64,000 nt of DNA, from the NCBI GenBank assembly GCA_030248195.1, contig JASAND010026210.1, positions 1 to 64,000 on the forward strand. The letters run 5' to 3'. The position numbers and the translations under genes are program-made. This DNA comes from Trissonchulus latispiculum (taxonomy: Eukaryota > Nematoda > Enoplea > Enoplida > Ironidae). Positions 47,179 to 56,518 of this stretch are shown one piece after another; positions within the stretch are counted from its first letter, which is position 1, and each line of letters opens with the position of its first letter. The notes below the pieces were generated by a model. That model saw only the letters and a program-made list of their open reading frames with translations, was not told the origin of the DNA and made no database searches.

Positions 47179-49500
47179 GGTGCACCTATGCCCTAAATGG
47201 TCAACATGAAGTCGTTCCCAGGAACGCGACGGATTAGGCCAAGGCGCCAGCTGTGCTCTGGGGCTATCACTAATTTTTTGGCAGTGACTGCAAGAACTCA
47301 CCACGTTTCGAATGTCCAAATCTATTCGTGGCCACCAAACATACTGGCGACACCGAGAACTCATCCTCGTTCGACCTAAATGCCCTTTATGCATTTCTGA
47401 AAGCACTCTAGATCTAAGACTTTTGGTTATCAGAATTCGGTGGCCCCATAAGATAAGAAAGGTTTTCCGGAACATGTTTTGGCCAACCTCTTTGCATGTA
47501 ATTGCAAACTCTTTGCAACTCACCGTCTTGGGCAGTTTCAATTTGTAGTTCTTTGAGCGTTATTGGAACTGGATTGGTGCTCAACCAAAACGCAGTCACA
47601 GCGTTCAGACCATAGTTTCCCCGGGGGGGGGGGGTTGCTCCCCCCCCCAAAATTTTCGACCCCCTTTACCCCCCCCCCAAAAATTTTCGACATCCCCTCC
47701 CCCAACTTTCGGCTACCCCCACCCAACCCCCCCCCGGCAGTTTTTGGAGCCAAAAAGTTAGCTAAATTTTGCCCAAAAATGGTCATTTTTTGAAAAATTT
47801 TTCTCAAATTTTGACTTAAAACCACTTTAAAACAGCGTATAAATGCCTAAAAGTGTCAAAACAAGCCTTGTTTTCTCCGAAAAAGCATTAACATACAGAA
47901 AATTTTGCATTTTTAGGCCATTTTTTGGATTTTTTGAGGTCCCAATTTTGGGGGGGGGTACCCCCCATTACATTTCGCGGGTCGACCACCAAATTTCCAT
48001 AGCTTACCCCTCCCCCAACCAAAATTTCCAGGGAAACTATGGTTCAGACACTCGCTGGATCATCTGCAGCACTGCAATCTGACGTAAGCATTCCGGATAA
48101 GGCGTCTGCGTTGCCATTGTGCTTCAGTTCGCCGATGTTCAATCTGAGACTTTAACGACATTAAGGTGACTGCCCATCTTTGTAACCGGCTCAGGGACAA
48201 TACAGGGAGAGCCTTCGATGGATGGAATATTGAAGTCAACGGTTTCTGGTCTGTTTGTAATCTGAATGAGTGGCCAATTAGGTACACGTAGAACCTCTTG
48301 ACGCCAAATACAATGGAATAAGCCTTTCTCAATCTGAGAATACTTCCTTTGGGCATCGTTTAAAGTTTTAGATGCAAACGCTATCGGACGTTCTTCGCCA
48401 GAAGGAAGCCTATGGCTGAGAACTGCTCCAACACCGTAGCTGGATGCGTCGCTGGCTAGAACTAAAGGCAAATCTGGGTCGTATTGGTAAAGCTTCAAAT
48501 TCTGATTTAGGTCATTTTTCAGCTTTAAGTAAGCTTTTTCGCAGTCGTCCTCGTCAGACCACTTCCAGTCATGATCACGTCTAGGTAACTGATAAAGTGG
48601 ATGGCAGACCGAAGCAAAATTTGCTATATAGATATTTGCTATAGTATGTTACAAAATACAAAACCAAGAAAACTTTTCAGATGTCGTTTGTCGGTTGGTT
48701 TAGTTAATTCAGAAAGAGCTTGCAACTTGCTTGGAATTGGTCGAATCCCTTCTTCCGAAAGCTTGTGCCCTACCAAAGTTACTTCGGTTTTGAGAAATTC
48801 ACATTGTTCCAATCCTAGCCTGCCATTGACGTCTGCAAACCGTTGGAACACCTTTTCCAAATTATTATCGTGTTCCTTCCTGGTTTTACCTGTGACGACA
48901 ATGTCATCAAGAAACCAGACTACACCCGGTATGCCGTTTAACAAGTTATCCACATATCTTTGAAAAATGGGCGGGGCTGAAGCCACCCCAAAGGGAAGGC
49001 GTTGGTACTGTAGTAACCCTAAGGTATGTACGTAATTTATGACGCAAACCTTTTTGCTTTCTTCACTTAATCGCACCTGGTGATACGCTCTAGCCATATC
49101 AAGCTTTGAAAAATACTTTGAACCATTAATCTTATACAGCATTTCCTCTACCCTAGGAAGAGGGTGGGAATCAATTTCTATATTTGAATTAACGGTTACT
49201 TTAAAGTCTGCTCATACCCGTAGTGACCCATTTGGCTTGACGAAGGGGACGATTGGTGCCGCACAATCCGAGTACGCCACCGGCTTCAAGATTCCCTCGT
49301 TTATCTCTTTCTCAAGGGTGGCCTTTACTTTGTCCACCAGCGCAAACGGTAGTGGTCTGGCATTATAAAATCGAGGACGCGCACCATCTTTCAGGGTAAT
49401 AAACTGCCTCCGGTGGTCAGGGCTCCCAGATCTGTCTGAACCATAAATTTTACCGTAACTTCGAAGAAGGGACTTCAGATCATTATCATGGGTGCTGGTA
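47179..49500 (-). pseudogene. pol: Decayed minus-strand Gypsy pol: RT, RNase H, integrase start
   Basis: Read leftward from about 49,480: RT N-terminus (ARPRFYNARPLPFALVDKVK), then 49,142-48,639 with FSKLDMARAYHQ, LPFGVASAP and a catalytic FLDD in place of YxDD. RNase H pieces follow at 48,498-48,060 (LASDASSYGVGAVLS; TDQKPL). After the MITE at 47,611-48,041 comes an integrase HHCC-type region (HKGHLG ... CSHCQ) ending near 47,179. Several frame changes, an internal MITE and both ends lost to C-rich repeats mark a fossil. Gag, protease and LTRs are absent. It is a different Gypsy lineage from the 37-kb element. Confidence 0.85.
47611..48041. mobile_element. hAT-like MITE, 431 bp, GTTCAGAC duplication, in Gypsy pol
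   Basis: Ends CATAGTTTCCCCGG and CCAGGGAAACTATG match the element at 45,114. GTTCAGAC is duplicated at 47,603-47,610 and 48,042-48,049. It inserted into the minus-strand Gypsy pol between RNase H and integrase. Confidence 0.9.
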
Positions 49501-49505
49501 TAACT

Positions 49506-49790
49506 GGCATTTTTTTTAGTGGGGGGTGGGGGTGGGCCCCCCCCCCCACTTTTCGGTTCCCCCCTCCACTTTTCGGAGCCCCCCCCCCCCACTTTCGCTC
49601 TCCCCACTTTTCGGCAAGCCCCCACCCACTCTTTTGGGGGTCGCCGAAAAGTGTCAAAAAATTAGGTTTTTGAGGTCAAATTTTCAAAAATTTTCTCAAT
49701 TTTTAGCTAATTTATGGACTTAAAAGCTAATTTTAAGCTTAAAAACAGCGATTTTTTGCGTTTTTACCTTAAAAAACAAAGTAAGGAAAG
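49506..49790. repeat. C-rich MITE-like fragment
   Basis: Alternating C-runs and ACTTTTCGG motifs truncate the Gypsy RT on the right. AT-rich DNA follows up to the Polinton remnant. Ends not resolved. Confidence 0.5.
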
Positions 49791-49873
49791 GTGGTAAGAA
49801 TAACTTCTTACCATCACAAACCGAGACCGTTATTTCAAATTAATACAAGCTAAAACTATCCGAAACAGAATTA

Positions 49874-50950
49874 TTAGATCGACCAGTAGCCATATTCAAA
49901 TCGAACAAAGTAATTTAGATATGAAAATAAATAAAAATAAATAAAAATAACAACTTTACAGAAAAATGTACCAACTCCAAATGAGTGCCCATAAGATGAA
50001 ATATGTACGTCAGTGCTTAACGTTAACAGTGGCTGAAGTACTTGCAAGTATATATAACCCAAGGATGAGTGCTCTAGCCCCATGCGTCTCATCTCCCACC
50101 CAACCCCAGCCCCAAGTGAAGTTTCCCCGTTATCAAGAATAATGCTCCAATAGTAGTCCATCCTTGTTTTGTGTGATTTTGAGATTCTGCTACTTTTATT
50201 AATTTCGTCCCTTACTTTCTCCAGCAAGTTTCCCAAACGATTTTCTCCTTGATAGTCCTTTATATAGGTTTCAGTTCCAGTGCCCCAATACTTTTCAAAC
50301 GAATTTACAAAGACTATTTCTTCTCACCGGTACTCAGTAATATTTCACTAGCTTGTTTGTTTTGTTCAAATTTTGCTCGAATTCCTTCTAGAACGACTTT
50401 TTCCTTTATTAGGTCCCAAACCTTTTCATCAAACCCTTTTATGTTCTTTGCGGCTTCCCTTTGACGTATAGCGGTTTTTTCTTTAAGAATAACTTTTCTG
50501 CTCTCCCAATCATTAAAATAAGCAGCTTTTTCACCTGCGTACCACTGCTGGACTGAGTAGTACATTTTTTCGTGAAGTCGTACAGTCGAAAGTTTTGCCT
50601 TTCTCAGACTTCACCATAAGCACGTCACCAAATTTTGAACTAGTTATTCTCCCCTTCCTGTGGTTGAACCAGTTTTCGTTGTCGCTCTGGCCCAGTGTGG
50701 ACAAAAAGACCTCTGTATCTATCGCTGCCGACATTTGTGAAACCAAGCTTTTTTCTGTCCACAGTACCTACAGTGAACTTTTTCGTATTCGTCCAGTCTT
50801 TTATTTCTTTCCGTCCTTATTTCCTTCTGTTTAGGTGTTAAAACTATTACTCTTTTCTGGGTGATGTTTAGTTTCTTAGGTTGGGAAGTTACTTCTTTGC
50901 AATATTTAAGAACGGCGTCGACACTGTTGAAATGTTTACCATGAAATGAA
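49874..50950 (-). pseudogene. NADAR-domain protein remnant with a YqaJ-like N-terminal piece
   Basis: From 50,565 to 50,314 the frame reads MYYSVQQWYAGEKAAYFND ... GFDEKVWDLIKEKVVLEGI ... LLSTGEK, the NADAR (YbiA-like) signature. After a frame change near 50,316 it continues YWGTGTETYIKDYQGENRL and LEKVRDEI, the family's WGxG and N-x-LG features. Upstream, 50,746-50,531 has NWFNHRKGRITSSKFGDVL, like the start of a YqaJ-type viral exonuclease, in another frame. NADAR proteins include enzymes removing ADP-ribose from nucleic acid bases. With three frames in use the copy is broken; whether the YqaJ-like piece belonged to the same protein is unclear. Confidence 0.65.
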
Positions 50951-50955
50951 ATCAT
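50719..50955 (-). CDS. Small zinc-knuckle protein, function unknown
   Basis: A 78-residue frame starts with MISFHGKHF and ends with VHCRYCGQKKAWFHKC, a possible CCHC zinc site. Two promoter-like AATAAAAAC boxes sit 18-45 nt upstream of its ATG (50,973-51,000), supporting this start. It may be the true N-terminus of the downstream YqaJ/NADAR region, separated by a frame change. I do not recognise the family. Confidence 0.45.
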   Translation of the reverse strand: MISFHGKHFNSVDAVLKYCKEVTSQPKKLNITQKRVIVLTPKQKEIRTERNKRLDEYEKVHCRYCGQKKAWFHKCRQR

Positions 50956-51448
50956 ACCGTGTTGCTTTCGTCGTTTTTATTGATTTATCGTTTTTATTGA
51001 TTTTTGTTGCTTTCTTTCTTTTATTAATGACACAAGCTGTGCAACAATTTTCCAGCCTCGATTCTCGTTGAATTCCATTGCAGTAACCTTTGCCACCAAG
51101 GAGTCCTTTTTTAATAATATCAGAAATCGATTCGAACTCCTGGTCTACTTCTTTGGGTGATAAACATTTCAATCCAATAATGCGACCGTTATCATAATTT
51201 GTTTTCCAAAAATCTATCAAAACGTCTGCTTCCAAAACGGCCAAACAGGGATCTCCAAAGCAATCAGGATAAGAGAAATCTGTAGATTCAACATCCTCAA
51301 GTGCAGCCTCTAAAGTTAAGAAATCTCTTTTACTCTTTGCAAATATCTCAATTTCCAGGTAAGTCCCAAACCAGCACCACCAATACATTCTTACAAGCCC
51401 GCTGTAATCGAAGAGCGAGAAAACCGACCGTTCACTATGACTGCACAA
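50936..51448 (-). CDS. Hypothetical Polinton protein, 170 residues
   Basis: I do not recognise it. The N-terminus is aromatic (YWWCWFGTY), the middle acidic, and it has a GKGYCNGI motif with Cys pairs (CCTACV). The last 25 residues (Lys/Thr/Asn-rich) are translated from the two promoter-like boxes of the next gene, so the functional part may end earlier. A similar GEGYCNRI string occurs in the membrane protein at 58,434. It lies downstream of the membrane-protein gene on the same strand after a gap of about 450 bp. Confidence 0.5.
   Translation of the reverse strand: MCSHSERSVFSLFDYSGLVRMYWWCWFGTYLEIEIFAKSKRDFLTLEAALEDVESTDFSYPDCFGDPCLAVLEADVLIDFWKTNYDNGRIIGLKCLSPKEVDQEFESISDIIKKGLLGGKGYCNGIQRESRLENCCTACVINKRKKATKINKNDKSIKTTKATRYDFISW
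50973..51000 (-). promoter_or_regulatory. Two TCAATAAAAAC boxes
   Basis: Two identical boxes, 50,973-50,983 and 50,990-51,000 (GTTTTTATTGA on plus), lie 18-45 nt upstream of the ATG at 50,955. They match boxes before the ATPase, pX-like and PolB genes. Confidence 0.6.
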
Positions 51449-51894
51449 GTCAGACTGACGAGTTGCCTAAGGTTTGATCATTTATATAGACTTTTGAGTT
51501 AGCTAATAGTTGCTAAGTTTTCCACTTACGTTGACCGTCCACGAGATGTAGTGCTAACTTTATAACTTTTTGAGGTAGCTAATAGTTGGTTGTCCACCCC
51601 TCTGCGATTTTACCGGCTTGCCGGAAGGGCTTGGGAACCTTCTGAGCTATCGCCCGGGCTTAGTTTCCCAATGTTTCCCAAGTTACCTTAAACCCAATGG
51701 TTTCGTTTTTTTAATTTTTTGTGGTTTTGTGGTTTTATAATTTTTTTGGTCCCTAATCTACTATTTACACTATGTACATGTGGTTTTTACCCTTTTCCTT
51801 GGGGAGCCCTAAAGAGGACTGTTTGGATAGAGACGCTTAAAACGTCATAGTTGTGACTGAAGCATATCTCAGCCCAGTCGATACTGAGAGAGTA
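51449..51894. other. Polinton intergenic region
   Basis: No gene. A TATATAAATG-like motif on the minus strand at about 51,480 lies upstream of the 170-residue frame. A GAGTTAGCTAATAGTTG-like block occurs twice (about 51,497 and 51,573). Confidence 0.4.
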
Positions 51895-52158
51895 CTAACA
51901 AGGCTCAGTTCCGAGGACGGTTAGGTTAACTTTTTGATTGAAAGATTGTGTGAGTTGGTCTATCTTTGTTTTGTCAAGACATAGAAACTTTGGTGAAATA
52001 AGTGCACCTACCAAGACAGTCAGTGTAACGGCGGCAAGGGAGATAGAGCAGACTGCAATTAGTATTTTACCCCAACCGAAGGATACGCCTCCTGAGAACT
52101 CTATGGGCGGCACGTAACTGCTCTTCATTTCGTCCATTAACAATGAAGCCTTTCCCAT
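51895..52158 (-). CDS. Small membrane protein, 87 residues
   Basis: One strong membrane segment at about residues 30-53 (ILIAVCSISLAAVTLTVLVGAL) follows a polar N-terminus. The C-terminus is short and extracellular or lumenal-like with two Cys. Its start overlaps the 3' end of the TBP-like gene by 92 bp in another frame. Polintons and adintoviruses often carry such small membrane genes; the role is unknown. Confidence 0.6.
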   Translation of the reverse strand: MGKASLLMDEMKSSYVPPIEFSGGVSFGWGKILIAVCSISLAAVTLTVLVGALISPKFLCLDKTKIDQLTQSFNQKVNLTVLGTEPC

Positions 52159-52660
52159 TGTGAAACATTCGTACTTTTAGACCGAGACTAGTGAATGTAA
52201 TGCCAGAGAACAATTCGGGTTCAATAGCTGCGTTGTCTAGCCATTTATGCATAGTCGGTAAATCCACTCTCCGGTCAAAGGTGAATGAACCGACCATGTT
52301 TACGACTCTGTAGCTGGATACTCCAACTCCGAGTACGTTTGCAACTTCCTGAATAGCATTTTCTGCTTCTTCTTGCTTTTTAGCCCCCAGACAATTGAAA
52401 GTTCCTGTTTTGAATATAACGAATGTAACGGGATCCCACCTTAGAGAAGCCCCACTGAATTTTTGAGGATTGTACTTGGCACCAGGAATTGTACTGAGGT
52501 TGATAGTTTGGTCAAATTTCCCACTGAGCACAATATTTTCAATTTTTAACTCAGACATGGTTTGTAAAAAATTATTGTTAAACGTAGAAATTTCCTCCCT
52601 CATTGAAGGTTGAGTACTACGCAGAGTCTCGTTCCTGATTGGGTAATTTACCTCAGACAC
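52067..52660 (-). CDS. TATA-binding-protein-like protein
   Basis: The 197-residue product has two homologous halves. Half one (about 38-110) has AKYNPQKFSGASLRW and FKTGTFNCLGAKKQEEAENA. Half two (about 117-195) has VVNMVGSF, IEPELFSGI and FHNGKGFIVNG. These match the TBP signature in order: YNPxxF, SGKxxxTGAK, QNMVGS, EPELFPG. TBP bends DNA at TATA boxes to nucleate transcription; phenylalanines at expected intercalating positions are partly kept (TGTFN; GKGFI). It follows the protease gene with a 13-bp overlap. I saw no break in it. The TBP-like fold is well supported by motif order; a role in transcribing the element is inferred. Confidence 0.8.
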   Translation of the reverse strand: MSEVNYPIRNETLRSTQPSMREEISTFNNNFLQTMSELKIENIVLSGKFDQTINLSTIPGAKYNPQKFSGASLRWDPVTFVIFKTGTFNCLGAKKQEEAENAIQEVANVLGVGVSSYRVVNMVGSFTFDRRVDLPTMHKWLDNAAIEPELFSGITFTSLGLKVRMFHNGKGFIVNGRNEEQLRAAHRVLRRRILRLG

Positions 52661-53064
52661 TCTACAAAGCTTTTTACAATTTCGTCGTTTTTCGAAGGTC
52701 GTTCTCGAAGAAAGGAGATTATGTCTTCAAAGGAAAACCCTAAGTCCCGGTGATAGAGAAAGTAGATGCAGTACTCACCGCAGACGAAAGTGGTATAATC
52801 TTGTAAGCGAACCGGGTTATGCTTTTGCAATCTGTCGTACTTATCAAACTCTTTAAGTGGTGGTCGGCCGTAGCTATCGAAATACTCAGCGTAATCATCT
52901 AAATACATCGCAACCCAGTGCTGTCCAGGAAGTTGGCAGGGGTCGGTGTTGGCTACGAAGCAGCTATTGTCTAACATTGTTTCAGGAAGGTGGTCGATGG
53001 GAAAGACTCCAACGAAACTTTTAACGAGAGGGCGTAACGTGTTTTCAATTTCTAAGGTATTCAT
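52648..53064 (-). CDS. Adenain-like cysteine protease
   Basis: The 138-residue product has the adenain/Ulp1 catalytic order: His49 in GQHWVAMY, Asp63 in EYFDSYG, Gln88 in RLQDY and Cys95 in FVCGEYC. The Gln-Cys spacing of seven is as in adenovirus protease. It matures capsid proteins in Polinton-like and adenoviral particles. Its start overlaps the end of the major-capsid gene by four bases. No break is visible. Confidence 0.92.
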   Translation of the reverse strand: MNTLEIENTLRPLVKSFVGVFPIDHLPETMLDNSCFVANTDPCQLPGQHWVAMYLDDYAEYFDSYGRPPLKEFDKYDRLQKHNPVRLQDYTTFVCGEYCIYFLYHRDLGFSFEDIISFLRERPSKNDEIVKSFVECLR

Positions 53065-54308
53065 ATGGCGTAGTCAAAGAAAGGTGTGCGATTATAGTCA
53101 ATCGATATGAGATTATCAAATTCCCCGTATATAATGATTTCAACACCCTGCGGATAACTTGTAGCACTCAACGCTTTGCTTAGCTCCATTCGAAGAGAGA
53201 CGTCTCCCTCCCGAATTAACTGCATTGCGCCGGTGTCTGTGTTATCCGGGGTCAGATCAAAGGCGAAGAAAGCGTTGCCATCTTTGAAATCGGCGTAGCT
53301 AATGTAGCACCCTTTGTCATCCCCGGCCATATCGATAGCTTCAAAAAGAAATGCAAAAGGGAAGGTGTATCCCCTAGGTTTAGAGAAGTCAATTTTCATG
53401 GGTTGTCTAGGAATGTACTCGTCCCCGCATTTTAGACTAATTTCGGTCTTGTTAATTGTCTCCAGAGTGAGTGGGTTAGCTGTTAGAGAACCATTAAACG
53501 CATCAGACTTGACTACCCCGATAATCACCTTTCTAGGAAGTTGGCCTGTGAATATAGAGTTTTCGACGATGGTTTGTACGCCTGCGCTCAGATGTCTAGG
53601 CACCACCTTAGTTCGCCTGATGGGGTATTTAGCAGTGTTACCTAGGGAGAGAATATTTCCAATAGCGAGAGACATAGAGTCCTGACACTTAACCTTTCTT
53701 ACGTACCAGCGCATGTCCTCAACCTTTACTTTGCTGCTTCCCTGAGAACTGAGACAGAACTCATCGGGATTTCGGTGCAGCTCAATGGTCAGTTGACAGT
53801 CGCTTAGGAGGTACTTTTCTTGCTTGAATAGATCGCAGTGGATCGGTGCCATAAACTCAGCAGACTTTGTTGCCACCCAAGTGCCCCTTGTACCGGAGTC
53901 GAACTCATAGCCGGCAGCCTGTAAATGACCTTCTTTTGCATTTCGAGAGTAATTTAGCATAGTTTCAATGTAAGCCTGGTATGCGTAGTGGGGACCCGAA
54001 TTGTAAATTTCCTTGTCTGAAAGTTTGACTATGCAGCGCTGGAAAAAGGTTTTGCCGAAAAGGTTAATGGGAGTCCCAGCATCGCCCTCAATTTTAACCC
54101 TAAGATAGAGGTAATTTTTGTTCAGATCGAGCATGTACGAATCTTTAGGAACGTTGAAACGGTAAGGTCCTGAGTCTGTAATTGGGTTTTGAGGACCGAT
54201 TTTCGCCCAGTACCCGTGCTCAACGGCGACTTGGGTAGGTGGAACAGAGAATAGGTCCAGTTCCGACTTGAACCCAGGGAGAGATCGCGAATCTACTTGC
54301 TTAGTCAT
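53061..54308 (-). CDS. Major capsid protein, double jelly roll
   Basis: The 415-residue product has features of the Polinton/adintovirus hexon-like capsid: an N-terminal region with VPPTQVAVEHGYW, the early strand block SYMLDLNKNYLYLRVKI, FFQRCIVKLSDKEI, LTIELHRNPDEFCL, and a C-terminal IDYNRTPFFDYAI. Intact start to stop. It forms the capsid shell with the penton-like protein. ACATAAAAG-type boxes lie upstream at 54,359-54,370 and 54,473-54,483, inside the preceding gene. Confidence 0.9.
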   Translation of the reverse strand: MTKQVDSRSLPGFKSELDLFSVPPTQVAVEHGYWAKIGPQNPITDSGPYRFNVPKDSYMLDLNKNYLYLRVKIEGDAGTPINLFGKTFFQRCIVKLSDKEIYNSGPHYAYQAYIETMLNYSRNAKEGHLQAAGYEFDSGTRGTWVATKSAEFMAPIHCDLFKQEKYLLSDCQLTIELHRNPDEFCLSSQGSSKVKVEDMRWYVRKVKCQDSMSLAIGNILSLGNTAKYPIRRTKVVPRHLSAGVQTIVENSIFTGQLPRKVIIGVVKSDAFNGSLTANPLTLETINKTEISLKCGDEYIPRQPMKIDFSKPRGYTFPFAFLFEAIDMAGDDKGCYISYADFKDGNAFFAFDLTPDNTDTGAMQLIREGDVSLRMELSKALSATSYPQGVEIIIYGEFDNLISIDYNRTPFFDYAI

Positions 54309-54721
54309 TATGTGAATATATCTAAATTTTGTTTCGGTGGTCTACCTCGTCCACGTACTCCTTTTATGTTGTTAGATTTAGGTCTTTGACCAATACCTTC
54401 ACCTTGTTGAATATGTTCACCTGCAGCGGTTAATGTCTCACCAAGAAACTGTTTACCTCTCCGTTTCGCAGCTGCTTTTATGTCTTCACCTTGGGTTACG
54501 TCTGACGCCAGGGCTAATGCGTTTTTTGCTAGACTTTTGCCTGCAGATAGACCGACTCGTTTAAGAATTGGAAGTGCGGCTCTAAATAAACCCCGGAATA
54601 TGTTGCCTATCCCTGCTCCTCGTTGGTACGGAAGCCCCGCGTATGCAGGAAGCGCCCCACCAGTTTGAAGTAGGGTTAGCTCCCAAGTATCTTGAGTCTC
54701 GGATATGTACTGGCAGCGCAT
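54308..54721 (-). CDS. Small Gly-rich virion-type protein, 137 residues
   Basis: The central part has RGAGIGNIFRGLFRAALPIL followed by AGKSLAKNALALASD and a basic tail (KRRGKQ; GVRGRGRPPKQ). This pattern occurs in a small protein next to the capsid genes of many Polintons and adintoviruses and resembles adenoviral core or membrane-lytic proteins; the precise role is inferred. The start is adjacent to the penton-gene stop and the end shares a base with the capsid start. A box AATCAATATAAACG lies at 54,793-54,806. Confidence 0.7.
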   Translation of the reverse strand: MRCQYISETQDTWELTLLQTGGALPAYAGLPYQRGAGIGNIFRGLFRAALPILKRVGLSAGKSLAKNALALASDVTQGEDIKAAAKRRGKQFLGETLTAAGEHIQQGEGIGQRPKSNNIKGVRGRGRPPKQNLDIFT

Positions 54722-55494
54722 TATCGCTGCCTTCTGAAGTGAAGCTTAACGTAAACTTTTCCGAATGCAAATTGTACAGGCCTTCCCGCATCATCGTTTA
54801 TATTGATTTCTACAGTATCGAAGTCTTTGTGAAGGACAGGGACGTAATGTGGATTGTGGTATTCCTTATTTACTACCGCCCCATGAGTTCCCTCTGTTGT
54901 AACTACCCGAATTAGAGGTACCAGTGCGTTTCCTATAACTTGAGGAGCCACCAGGTCGCAGTAAACGAAGAGAGAGTAGAAACCCAGTCTAAGATCAGGT
55001 TCAGACTCAGCTACGAAAATTATTTTGTCATCTACTGGATCACCGTCCCTTTGCATTGGGTCGGGGTAGTAACCTAACATCATCCAGAGATTTTTGCTTA
55101 ACTTAACGGTATTGGGAAAGGTCTTTGGTATTGAAAACACTACACTGTGCCTATACCCATCGAATCTAAATTTAATTGGTGCTCTCTCGCCTGTGACGGG
55201 GTGTTCCATGTTAAGTATAGTGAAATTAATTGCATCACATAGGTCGTCCACTGTTTCGTAGTGTCGTTTAGGTAAGAGTTTAACCATTGAGGTCTTGTCT
55301 GGAAACTTAAAGGAGACGGCCGAGTTAGCTGCAGAAAGATTACCCCAAGTCACTGGATACATCATTTCTACGAGAGCAACTTCCCACTCACCCTGTAATT
55401 TTATTCTATGAGGGAGCTTAACCCGATAATCATTTAGAGAGTTAGTTTTGAAGTCCCCCGTGTTACTGGGGAGGAACATATAGAAATCCGTCAT
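54721..55494 (-). CDS. Penton-like (minor capsid) protein
   Basis: The 257-residue product begins MTDFYMFLPSNTGDF and has LQGEWEVALVEMMYPVTW, the highly recognisable N-terminal block of the Polinton penton-like protein, then a single-jelly-roll-like body. It forms capsid vertices. It overlaps the integrase 3' end by 32 bp in another frame. A GTAATAAAAAC box lies 81-91 bp upstream of the ATG (55,575-55,585), inside integrase. No break is visible. Confidence 0.88.
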   Translation of the reverse strand: MTDFYMFLPSNTGDFKTNSLNDYRVKLPHRIKLQGEWEVALVEMMYPVTWGNLSAANSAVSFKFPDKTSMVKLLPKRHYETVDDLCDAINFTILNMEHPVTGERAPIKFRFDGYRHSVVFSIPKTFPNTVKLSKNLWMMLGYYPDPMQRDGDPVDDKIIFVAESEPDLRLGFYSLFVYCDLVAPQVIGNALVPLIRVVTTEGTHGAVVNKEYHNPHYVPVLHKDFDTVEININDDAGRPVQFAFGKVYVKLHFRRQR

Positions 55495-56518
55495 TTTCTG
55501 ATATCCAACTATTGAACTTATCTGGATAGCCTAACCACTTGACAAAGTACTCTTTCTTTCTACCCCGCTTCCGAGTTTTTATTACCTTTTCAACCCAATA
55601 AGAGTCGGGTTTATCAACTTTTTGTAATTCCTCGGGATAGAACAGGCCCTGTATTGGCTCTTCGGCTAAGTCTTCAAGTTCGTACATTCCGCTTGGGTGA
55701 ACCGACTTTATTTTGAAAAGTTCCTCTGACCAATTTGGTAGATAGCCTTTCTCAAATCTCCCTTTAGTCTTACTTATTCGAACAATGTCCCCTATTTTAA
55801 ACTGCTTGCTTAACCTGTTGCCTTTTCCTAGAAAGATCTCCCTTACCTTCCCCTCATTCTCTGGTATCGAAGCCTCAACTGGACTCATTTTAATAGTACG
55901 GTGCTTTGAATTGTTATAACCACTGACGAAACTTTGGAGAACGTCTAGGTACCTGTAGCTCCTTGTTCGCGTAAAGTACTTCCATATTTTAGTCTTCAGG
56001 GTTCTGTTAAAACGTTCAACTATGCGACATTTAATGTCTGGGTTTTTGCAAGTGTAGTAGCGAATGTCCTTTGATTTTAGTAACCTTTGAAAATTTTTAT
56101 TCTGGAATTCTTTCCCTTTGTCACTTAACACTATCTGCGGTTTACGTCCCTGAGCTACAATATTTTCAAAAGCCGCAGTAATGTCAGCCCCCGATTTGCA
56201 TTTTACCGGTTCTACCCACGCGTACTTGCTGAAGCCGTCAATACAGGTTAGTAGGAAGTGGTAATCGTCGTTTTGGTCAGCTAGGTTTGCCATGTGTGCT
56301 AAGTCAATTTGCCACTACTCATCTATATCATGGAATACGTAACTAAGGTGAGGATACTTTCGCTTTATTGGTTTGTGGACAGAGTAGGTATATTGCTTTC
56401 CAAGCCACCCCTTGACCCGTTTTTGAGAGACTCCTGATGCTTTTGCTAAAGTGTTTATACCGGAAAACGCTGAGGGTTGGGTCGGATCGTAATATAATTT
56501 GGTTAGAAGGTCTTCCAT
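55463..56518 (-). pseudogene. Polinton integrase with chromodomain, split by an in-frame TAG
   Basis: The N-terminal part (56,518-56,315) ends at TAG just before WQIDLAH, which holds the first catalytic Asp. The frame then continues with no shift: QIVLSDKGKEF (second Asp), IVERFNRTLK (Glu), a GDIVRISK SH3-like region and a C-terminal chromodomain (YWVEKVIKTR ... YFVKWLGYPDKFNSWI). Retroviral-type integrases insert Polintons at 6-bp duplications, and the chromodomain may read histone marks. The only start codon after the stop (56,293) would omit the first catalytic Asp, so readthrough would be needed for activity. Confidence 0.88.
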
